NCBI GenBank assembly: GCA_028293005.1
Contig: JAQGLH010000321.1
Location: 1-19,085 of the forward strand
Direction: 5' to 3'
Origin: Alphaproteobacteria bacterium
GTDB lineage: Bacteria > Pseudomonadota > Alphaproteobacteria > Sphingomonadales > Sphingomonadaceae
DNA: 19,085 nt
Shown: in pieces, positions 14,670-19,085 of the stretch
Numbering within the stretch: position 1 is the stretch's first letter
Layout of the letters: each line of letters begins with the position of its first letter
The notes under the pieces: generated by a model
The model's input: only the letters and a program-made list of their open reading frames with translations
Told to the model about the DNA's origin: nothing
Databases searched by the model: none
Made by a program: the position numbers and the translations under genes

Positions 14670-15098
14670 ATGACGCGCATCAGCCTAGATCAAGCCAATC
14701 ATGTCATCAGCGCGGCCTTCGCCAAGGGCAAGGAACTGGGCCTCAAGCCGCTCAGTGTTGCCGTTCTCGACGCCGGCGCGCACCTGATCGCGTTCCAGCG
14801 GCAGGACGGCTCCTCGAACCTTCGCCTCCAGATCGCGACCGGCAAGGCTGCGGGCGCGCTCGGGATGGGCATGTCCTCGCGCAAGATCGGCGATGTCGCG
14901 GCGGAACGGCCTTCGTTCGTCGCCTCGCTCGGCTCGATCGCGCCCAACGGCCTGGTGCCTGCCGCCGGCGGTGTGATCGTGGTGGGCACTGGCGGCGCCG
15001 CGATCGGCGCGGTCGGAGTGACCGGCGACACGTCCGACAACGACGAGCTTTGCGCGCTGGCCGGGATCGCAGCCGCCGGCCTTAGCGCGCAGGCCTGA
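14670..15098 (+). CDS. GlcG/HbpS-family (DUF336) protein
   Basis: This 142-residue protein starts at ATG 14670 with GGAAAGG 5 nt upstream. It shows the compact GlcG/HbpS pattern: 'ISLDQANHVISAAFAKGKELG' at the N-terminus, 'LSVAVLDAGAHLIAFQRQDGS' (38-58), 'GKAAGALGMG' and 'GGVIVVGTGGAAIGAVGVTGD'. Family members bind haem (HbpS), are encoded with glycolate oxidase genes (GlcG), or accompany aromatic catabolic genes without defined activity. No signal peptide is present, so it is cytoplasmic. The stop codon lies inside the first unit of a tandem repeat, and the amidohydrolase gene follows after 115 bp on the same strand, probably in one transcript. The role in the pathway is unknown. Confidence 0.88.
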   Translation: MTRISLDQANHVISAAFAKGKELGLKPLSVAVLDAGAHLIAFQRQDGSSNLRLQIATGKAAGALGMGMSSRKIGDVAAERPSFVASLGSIAPNGLVPAAGGVIVVGTGGAAIGAVGVTGDTSDNDELCALAGIAAAGLSAQA

Positions 15099-15186
15099 GC
15101 ATCCGGCCTGAGCATCCGGCCTGAGCATCCGGGCCTGAGCATCCGGGCCTGAGCAGGTGGACCTGAGCGGGTGGGCCTGAACGGCG
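15093..15186 (+). repeat. Seven-copy 13/14-bp tandem repeat
   Basis: The unit GCCTGAGCATCCG is repeated twice, then twice with an extra G, followed by three degenerate copies (GCCTGAGCAGGTGG, ACCTGAGCGGGTGG and GCCTGAACGGCG). The first copy contains the stop codon of the GlcG-like gene, and the array fills nearly all of the gap to the amidohydrolase. It looks like a replication-slippage array; the degenerate right end suggests older copies there. An effect on the spacing or stability of the intercistronic RNA is possible. Confidence 0.9.
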
Positions 15187-15213
15187 ACCCTTACAGAACG
15201 GAGAGATGATCCT

Positions 15214-16218
15214 ATGAGCGCGTCCCAGCCGCGGCTGATCGACATCCACAGCCATTTCGTGCCCGCCGATTTTCCCGCCGCCCCCGACGCCGCCACCGCG
15301 CCGCGCTGGCCGTGCATGTGCCACCAGGGCGGCGGCGCAGCGACACTCAACATGGGCGACAAGCCGTTCCGCAAGATCGACAGCCGCTCATGGGATCTCG
15401 AACGGAGGATCGCCGACATGGATGCCGACGGCGTCACCGTGCAGGTGCTGTCGCCGATGCCCGAGCTTTTGTCCTACTGGCTTGATCCGCACGCGACGAT
15501 CGAGCTTGCCACTCATGTCAACGGCGCGATCGCCGAGGTGGTCGCGCGGCGGTCCGACCGCTTCTGGGGGCTGGCGATGGTCCCGCTCCAGGATGTTGCG
15601 AGCGCGGTCGCGGCCTTGCCGCGCATCAAGGCCGACGGATTCCGGGGCATCGAACTCGGCAGCAACATCAACGGCCGCTATCTCGGCGAAGCCGAATTCG
15701 AACCGTTGTTCGCCGCCGCCGCCGATCTCGATCTCGCGATCTTCGTCCATGCGCTGCATCCGTTGCAGGCACCGCAGGTCGCGTCATACCCGGACCTCGT
15801 TCCGTTCGCCGGCTTCATCACCGACACCGGGCTGTGCGCTGCGACTTTGATCATGAGCGGCGTCCTCGAGCGCCATCCGCGGCTGCGGATCGGGCTCAGC
15901 CATGGCGGCGGGGTACTTGGGCCGATCGTCCATCGCATGGAGCAAGGCTGGCGGCTGACCGAGGGGTTCGGCGGCAAGCTCGCGACTCCGCCCAAGGACA
16001 TCGCCGCCCGCTTCTTCGTCGACAGCCTCGTCTATGATGCGGGCTACGCACGCCATCTGTCGAGCGTCGTGCCAGGGCACATCTGCCTTGGCACCGATTA
16101 TCCCTATCTGATCATGCAGACCGCGCCGCGCGTCTATATCGCCAGCGTCGCCGATGGCGATGCGGACACGATCTGGAGCAGCGCCGCCGAGCAATTCCTG
16201 CAGCTCCCGCCCCCCTGA
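15214..16218 (+). CDS. ACMSD-family amidohydrolase (metal-dependent decarboxylase/hydrolase)
   Basis: This 334-residue protein starts at ATG 15214 with GGAGAG about 8 nt upstream. It is an amidohydrolase-2 / aminocarboxymuconate-semialdehyde decarboxylase-like TIM barrel. Metal-site residues are visible: H12-x-H14 ('IDIHSHFVP'), H179 ('IFVHALHP'), H230 ('GLSHGGG') and D295 ('LGTDYPYL'). 'WDLERRIADMDADGVTVQVLS' is the usual family lead-in. Family knowledge: relatives decarboxylate aromatic or muconate-type acids (ACMSD, gamma-resorcylate decarboxylase, LigW) or hydrolyse ring-cleavage products with one bound metal. That fits an aromatic degradation locus. It is downstream of the GlcG-like gene beyond the tandem repeat, probably in one operon. 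The exact substrate is unknown. Confidence 0.92.
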   Translation: MSASQPRLIDIHSHFVPADFPAAPDAATAPRWPCMCHQGGGAATLNMGDKPFRKIDSRSWDLERRIADMDADGVTVQVLSPMPELLSYWLDPHATIELATHVNGAIAEVVARRSDRFWGLAMVPLQDVASAVAALPRIKADGFRGIELGSNINGRYLGEAEFEPLFAAAADLDLAIFVHALHPLQAPQVASYPDLVPFAGFITDTGLCAATLIMSGVLERHPRLRIGLSHGGGVLGPIVHRMEQGWRLTEGFGGKLATPPKDIAARFFVDSLVYDAGYARHLSSVVPGHICLGTDYPYLIMQTAPRVYIASVADGDADTIWSSAAEQFLQLPPP

Positions 16219-16222
16219 GCCG

Positions 16223-16242
16223 CATGCCGCGCTCGCGGCGTG
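16223..16242 (+). terminator. GC-rich hairpin just after the amidohydrolase stop
   Basis: The arms CATGCCGCG and CGCGGCGTG pair over 9 positions with one G-U wobble, 5 bp after the stop codon. The stem is strong but is followed by GGGGACAC, not a U tract, so termination would be of the tailless type or the hairpin may protect the 3' end. Confidence 0.4.
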
Positions 16243-16292
16243 GGGGACACACGGCTAGCGCGGTCGCGTCGAGAAGATAACAGTGCGCGCTG

Positions 16293-16324
16293 CCCGGCCG
16301 TGGAGAAACACATCGGCGGCCGGG
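16293..16324. repeat. Perfect 8-bp inverted repeat in convergent intergenic region
   Basis: CCCGGCCG and CGGCCGGG pair perfectly around a 16-nt loop, midway between the amidohydrolase stop (16218) and the bacterioferritin stop (16446). No T run follows on either strand. It may act as a bidirectional transcription barrier. Confidence 0.35.
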
Positions 16325-16415
16325 GGCCGGCCAGGTTACCGTTGATCCGCACGTAGACGCCGCCCTTGCCCTTCGGAGCAAGCACCGCGACCGCCGGCGA
16401 GATCATGATCGTCTG

Positions 16416-16437
16416 GATCGTACGCGCGCGCACGATC
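16416..16437 (-). terminator. 22-bp near-perfect palindrome after the bacterioferritin stop
   Basis: The arms GATCGTACGCG and CGCGCACGATC match at 10 of 11 positions. The palindrome begins 8 bp after the bacterioferritin gene end in its direction of transcription. There is no U tract, so a terminator role is only plausible. Confidence 0.35.
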
Positions 16438-16445
16438 GCCGCGAG

Positions 16446-16925
16446 TCACTCTTCGGCAGGCTTGGACTGGAGCTGGATATAGTTCTGGAGGCCCATCTGA
16501 CGGATCATCCCGAACTGCTGCTCGAGCGTGTCGACATGCTCTTCCTCATTCTCCAGGATCTCGGCGAAGAGGTCGCGGCTGACGAAATCGCGCACGGCCT
16601 CGCAATGCGCGATCGCGCCCTTGAGCTGATCGACCGCTTCCAGCTCGAGCTCGAGGTCGGCGCGAAGCGCCTCCTCGACCGTCTCGCCGATGCGCAGCCG
16701 GCCGATCAGCTGGAAGTTCGGAAGGCCTTCGAGAAACAGGATGCGCTGCGTCAGCCGATCCGCGTGCTTCATCTCGTCGATCGATTCACCGCGCTCGAAC
16801 GTGGCCAGCCGTTGGACGCCCCAATTGTCGAGCAATCGATAGTGGAGCCAATATTGGTTGGTTGCCGTCAGCTCGTTCTTGAGAGCCTCATTGAGAAGCT
16901 CGATGACCTTGGCGTCGCCCTTCAT
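16446..16925 (-). CDS. bfr: Bacterioferritin
   Basis: This 159-residue protein has the usual length; ATG 16925 is chosen because it yields the standard N-terminus 'MKGDAKVIELLNEALKNELTA' and has AGGA 9 nt upstream. All ferroxidase ligands are present: E18, E51, H54, E94, E127 and H130 ('ESIDEMKHAD', 'ENEEEHVD'). M52 is the expected haem axial ligand, so this is a haem-binding Bfr subunit. Family knowledge: 24 subunits form a cytoplasmic shell that oxidises Fe(II) and stores it as ferric mineral. The bfd gene lies 139 bp upstream on the same strand. A TTGACA hexamer (17008-17003 on the minus strand; no convincing -10) could give bfr its own promoter. Confidence 0.96.
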   Translation of the reverse strand: MKGDAKVIELLNEALKNELTATNQYWLHYRLLDNWGVQRLATFERGESIDEMKHADRLTQRILFLEGLPNFQLIGRLRIGETVEEALRADLELELEAVDQLKGAIAHCEAVRDFVSRDLFAEILENEEEHVDTLEQQFGMIRQMGLQNYIQLQSKPAEE

Positions 16926-17028
16926 CGGCGGTCTTCCTGCTGGAGTTGGACAGAGCCACGCTCGAAGGCCGATGGCCACCGAATGTCAAGGATTTCAAGG
17001 GAGCGATTGGCGCTTTTCACCCCGTCGG

Positions 17029-17076
17029 CCGCGCCGCGGATTAGGCGATTGGCCGCGCCTCGGCTTAGGCGGTTTG
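17029..17076. repeat. 24-bp imperfect tandem duplication at the end of bfd
   Basis: Units 17029-17052 and 17053-17076 differ at only a few positions (CCGCGCC then TTAGGCG in each); a partial third copy runs into the bfd coding end. Unit 2 contains the TAA stop of bfd and unit 1 repeats a TAA. It looks like slippage duplication of the 3' end of the gene. Confidence 0.65.
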
Positions 17077-17235
17077 CCGCTCGGCGGCGATGATCTGCCG
17101 CGCGAACGGGAAACATTGCCCGCACCGGGCACGGCGGCCGACGGTTGCGTAAGCGCTGGTCGGGCATGAGGCGCCGTTGCGGGCGGCTTGCCGGACGTCG
17201 GCTTCACGAATTGCGTTGCAGACACAGACGATCAT
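17065..17235 (-). CDS. bfd: Bacterioferritin-associated ferredoxin
   Basis: This 56-residue protein begins 'MIVCVCNAIREADVRQAARN' at ATG 17235. It carries the Bfd [2Fe-2S] ligand set C4-x-C6 and C38-x2-C41 ('VCVCNAI', 'RCGQCFPFARQII'), at the same positions as in E. coli Bfd. Family knowledge: Bfd docks on bacterioferritin at the haem and delivers electrons that reduce the ferric core and release Fe(II). It lies directly upstream of bfr on the same strand. A Fur-like box covers its promoter, so it should be induced by iron limitation. It is shorter than E. coli Bfd (64 residues) at the C-terminus, but the fold-bearing part is intact. Confidence 0.93.
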   Translation of the reverse strand: MIVCVCNAIREADVRQAARNGASCPTSAYATVGRRARCGQCFPFARQIIAAERQTA

Positions 17236-17241
17236 GAGGCT

Positions 17242-17270
17242 GATATACTACTGCTGCGAGTTAGTCGCAA
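17242..17270 (-). promoter_or_regulatory. Probable leaderless promoter of bfd, overlapped by Fur box
   Basis: On the minus strand TTGCGA (17270-17265), a 17-bp spacer and TATATC (17247-17242) form a sigma70-like promoter. The -10 ends 6 nt before ATG 17235, so the mRNA probably starts at the start codon. The Fur-like palindrome covers the spacer and -35 box, an effective position for repression. Confidence 0.55.
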
Positions 17271-17277
17271 TAGCGAA
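17255..17277. promoter_or_regulatory. Fur-like box 1 (bfd promoter)
   Basis: TGCGA-GTTAG-TCGCA (17255-17269) is an inverted repeat extended by ATAGCGAA, giving overlapping TGCGA/TCGCA half sites as in alphaproteobacterial Fur boxes. A near-identical element occurs at 17400. Iron-dependent repression of bfd is expected from knowledge of bfd in other bacteria. Confidence 0.6.
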
Positions 17278-17291
17278 CTGCATCGCCCGTG

Positions 17292-17323
17292 CGTTTTCCG
17301 CTATCGCAGAAAACGGGCCGTTT
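17292..17323. repeat. Overlapping inverted repeats between the two Fur-like boxes
   Basis: CGTTTTC (17292-17298) and GAAAACG (17309-17315) pair perfectly across a 10-nt loop. A second, overlapping palindrome AAACGG-G-CCGTTT runs from 17311 to 17323. The two stems share GAAAACG bases and are mutually exclusive in RNA. No gene assignment is possible. Confidence 0.4.
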
Positions 17324-17399
17324 CCGAGATAATTTTGTCACTTAGCGATCGCGCGGCCCGGCATCCGGTGCGCGAAGTTGTTCGACCCACCTTGCCTGT

Positions 17400-17422
17400 T
17401 GCGAGTAGCTCGCACTAGCGAG
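17400..17422. promoter_or_regulatory. Fur-like box 2 (no clear target gene)
   Basis: TGCGAG-TAG-CTCGCA (17400-17414) is a perfect 6-bp inverted repeat, extended by CTAGCGAG. It shares the TGCGAGT...TCGCAnTAGCGA layout with box 1, about 145 bp away. No convincing gene starts nearby on either strand, so it may regulate a small RNA, support looping with box 1, or be a remnant. Confidence 0.5.
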
Positions 17423-17645
17423 TCGGCGCGGACCGTGGAATGCGTGCAGAGCGTGCTCCCCACCATGAATCGGCCGAAGTCCCGTCGCCGCGCCGGTTCA
17501 TCAGCCATGGTCTATTATGCGATCTGCCCGGCTTGGCATGCGCATGCCGGCTATCCTTCCCCCGAGCGAGAGGGTTCAGGGACGAAAGCGAACCGCCCCG
17601 GCCGCGTCGCCGGGAAAGTCGCAAAGAACGGCGGCAACGATGCGA

Positions 17646-18203
17646 TCAGAGATAGATGTTCAGATTCTTGCTGATCAGGACATTCTGCTTGAGCAGGATC
17701 AGTCGCTTGCTGAGGATGAACCCGCCGCCGCTCGCCCGCCAGATATCCTCGCGGCTTCCGATCAAAGTCTCCTGATCCCGCTCGTTCCTGTTGCGGTACG
17801 CAAGGAAGTTCGAGAACACCCGATATTCGCCGTCGCGCTCGGTGGTTTCGACCTCGATATTGGTGATCAAGTGCGTGTAGCGCGTCGGCGGATCTTCCGA
17901 CCACGCGGTCCCGGTCTTGAGCCGCGCGAGCCGCTTGAGAAGATCTTCCAGCCCGTCGTTGTAAAAGGCCATCCGCGTCAGGTCGGTGACCTGATCGGTA
18001 CGATCGCGGCGGTAGCGGGTTTCGATCCCGGGCATGTGATAGTGGATATCCTCGGCGAGCATCGCCACCCATTCGTCGTAGCGCTCCTGATCGCGCAGCC
18101 GTGCTTCGCGATAGAGCGTCTGCTCGAGCAAGCTGATCAGCTCCGGCGATACCGGCTTCGGTGCGTGGGGAACGGCTTTGGATTTTCGCAGTACGGACGC
18201 CAT
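17646..18203 (-). CDS. Aromatic ring-hydroxylating dioxygenase, beta subunit
   Basis: This is a 185-residue protein from ATG 18203, with AAGGA 9 nt upstream; a TTG at 18209 is a weaker alternative. It has the NTF2/SnoaL-like small-subunit pattern: 'LLEQTLYREARLRDQERYDEWVAMLAEDIHYHMP' near the N-terminus, 'RTDQVTDLTRMAFYND', 'PPTRYTHLITNIEVE', 'FLAYRNRNERDQETLIGSREDIWR' and the closing 'SKRLILLKQNVLISKNLNIYL'. Family knowledge: it forms the beta3 part of alpha3beta3 dioxygenases and is mainly structural. It follows the alpha-subunit gene by 87 bp on the same strand, an obvious operon. No ferredoxin or reductase gene follows it within this window. Confidence 0.94.
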   Translation of the reverse strand: MASVLRKSKAVPHAPKPVSPELISLLEQTLYREARLRDQERYDEWVAMLAEDIHYHMPGIETRYRRDRTDQVTDLTRMAFYNDGLEDLLKRLARLKTGTAWSEDPPTRYTHLITNIEVETTERDGEYRVFSNFLAYRNRNERDQETLIGSREDIWRASGGGFILSKRLILLKQNVLISKNLNIYL

Positions 18204-18290
18204 CGTCAAATTTCCTTCAAAACATCGACTTCACAGGTTGGGGCTTCACAGGATCGGCTTCACGCATCGCTTCGCCGGCGAGCAGGCGCT

Positions 18291-19085
18291 TCAAAGGGCG
18301 AACAGGCCTGGGAGCTCGCGGGTCTCGGCGACCTCTTGAAGACGCGGTTCGGGGCGCGGCGGCAGATCGTGCAAGTTGCGGGTCTCCATCATGTCGAGCC
18401 AGCGCTGGTAAAAGCCGCGCTGGTTGGCATCGTTATACTGGCCCTGGTAGACGATCCCCGGCAGCACATCGTGCTCGACGTTGCGCGAGATCCCGCAGCG
18501 ATAGTGGAGCCGTTCGTGGCGCGTGATCACGCCACGATTGACGGCGGTGCAATTCTCCCAGTTCTCGCCGTCGTCCATCTCGAACGCGCCGCCGGGGCCG
18601 AAGGTCTGCATCACCCCCTTGGTGACGTCGTCCTTGATGTCGTCGGGCATGGCCTTGTTGACGATCACCCAAGTGCGCAGCTCGAACTGCCACGGCCCCT
18701 TGGGCTGCCATTGGCGGAAGGTCGAGATCCCGGGTAGGAACGAGACGTTGGGAAAGATCGAGGCGGAGCCGACCGAGCCGAAGATCTTCGAGCGCATCTC
18801 GCCGAGCCTTTTGGCCATCTTCGCCCTGCGCTTCTCGTAATATTCGAGCACGCGCGGGCGTCCAAGCAGGAACAGGTCGCCGATCCCTTCGAGCCCGAAC
18901 TCCCAGCCATGGCCGTTGACGCTGGCATGGTAGCTGTTCTTCATGTCGACGGGCGGGAACGGCTGGCCGTTGTTCATGGCGCGCGTGCCGGAATCGTGCG
19001 TCCAGCCGGCGTGGTAGGCATCGCCGATGAAATTCTCGACGCCGAACTTCCAATTGGCGTTGATCACCGACTTGATGCAGCCGCC
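18291..19085 (-). CDS. Rieske ring-hydroxylating dioxygenase, alpha subunit (5' part beyond window)
   Basis: The frame is open to the window edge (265 codons plus stop), so the start and the Rieske domain are off-window. The catalytic domain is clear: 'ENFIGDAYHAGWTH' supplies the 2-His facial-triad residues (D-A-Y-H-x4-H) and 'FEMDDGENWENCT' the Asp ligand, followed by a conserved tail with 'GQYNDANQRGFYQRWLDMM'. It pairs with the beta subunit immediately downstream. It is homologous to the alpha subunit at 1-1156, but 'FGSVGSASIFPNVSFLPG' and other segments differ widely, so they are different enzymes rather than a recent duplication. The substrate is unknown; biphenyl-, naphthalene- and salicylate-type oxygenases are family options. 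Confidence 0.94.
   Translation of the reverse strand, partial: GGCIKSVINANWKFGVENFIGDAYHAGWTHDSGTRAMNNGQPFPPVDMKNSYHASVNGHGWEFGLEGIGDLFLLGRPRVLEYYEKRRAKMAKRLGEMRSKIFGSVGSASIFPNVSFLPGISTFRQWQPKGPWQFELRTWVIVNKAMPDDIKDDVTKGVMQTFGPGGAFEMDDGENWENCTAVNRGVITRHERLHYRCGISRNVEHDVLPGIVYQGQYNDANQRGFYQRWLDMMETRNLHDLPPRPEPRLQEVAETRELPGLFAL

Larger units (their letters stand above)
17236..17645. other. 410-bp region without a convincing gene
   Basis: Between bfd and the dioxygenase beta-subunit gene I see two Fur-like boxes (17255-17277 and 17400-17422), a double inverted repeat (17292-17323) and no open frame with a family signature or a good ribosome binding site. From 17430 to 17645 nothing recognisable is visible; it lies 3' of the dioxygenase operon. 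Confidence 0.6.

Noticed and set aside
15093..15186. Possible CRISPR array
   Set aside because: Units are 13-14 bp and directly abutting, with no spacers and no cas genes; it is a simple tandem repeat.
16134..16433. Possible small minus-strand gene downstream of bacterioferritin
   Set aside because: No ribosome binding site, it overlaps the amidohydrolase 3' end, and the translation turns into Arg/Ala-rich sequence without a known domain.
17440..17655. Possible small plus-strand gene controlled by Fur-like box 2
   Set aside because: Arg/Pro-rich translation, no ribosome binding site, no motif; it runs into the 3' end of the beta-subunit gene.
17517..18737. 406-codon plus-strand open frame opposite the dioxygenase alpha and beta genes
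   Set aside because: Antisense shadow: the minus strand gives unmistakable alpha and beta subunits.
1..19085. Integrated mobile element or genomic island boundaries
   Set aside because: No transposase, integrase, tRNA, attachment-site duplication or clear change in base composition can be seen within the window.

Overview
The window is high-GC, gene-dense DNA that looks like a sphingomonad (Sphingomonas, Sphingobium, Novosphingobium, Rhizorhabdus or a relative). The pointers are several Rieske oxygenase genes in one locus, a large TonB-dependent receptor with a 'VVTGSR' TonB-box region, sphingomonad-like MerR and GlcG proteins, frequent GTG/TTG starts and probable leaderless promoters. This assignment is an inference from gene content and style; there is no rRNA or other phylogenetic marker here. 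I see no tRNA, rRNA, insertion sequence, CRISPR array or phage gene.

Layout. Left edge (1-1156, minus): a Rieske ring-hydroxylating oxygenase alpha subunit, cut off by the window start. Regulatory block (1446-3668, minus): two paralogous MerR-type regulators with a small STAS/SEC14-like protein between them. Then a TonB-dependent receptor (3858-6329, plus) and a small secreted DxDGDG-motif protein (minus). Enzyme block (7074-9854): an NAD(P)-dependent 2-hydroxyacid dehydrogenase (plus), a RutA-like flavin monooxygenase (minus) and an exported cupin (plus). Minus-strand run (9924-14413), in transcription order: a diiron-type metallo-beta-lactamase-fold protein, a beta-propeller protein coupled to it by a GTGA overlap, a Rieske oxygenase resembling the carbazole 1,9a-dioxygenase terminal oxygenase CarAa, and a secreted subtilisin-like protease. 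A divergent plus-strand pair follows: a GlcG/HbpS-type protein and an ACMSD-family amidohydrolase, separated by a seven-copy tandem repeat. Iron storage (16446-17235, minus): bacterioferritin and a 56-residue bacterioferritin-associated ferredoxin, the latter behind a probable Fur box. Right edge (17646-19085, minus): a second ring-hydroxylating dioxygenase, beta subunit plus the C-terminal part of its alpha subunit.

How the parts may work together (inference). Three different Rieske terminal oxygenases, a RutA/DszA-type flavoenzyme, an ACMSD-like decarboxylase/hydrolase and a hydroxyacid dehydrogenase suggest catabolism of one or more aromatic or N-heteroaromatic compounds. The TonB receptor could take up substrate or iron, and Bfr/Bfd could buffer iron for the iron-dependent oxygenases. 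No ferredoxin or reductase able to feed the Rieske enzymes is visible in the window, so electron transfer must come from elsewhere. The substrate cannot be deduced from the sequence alone.
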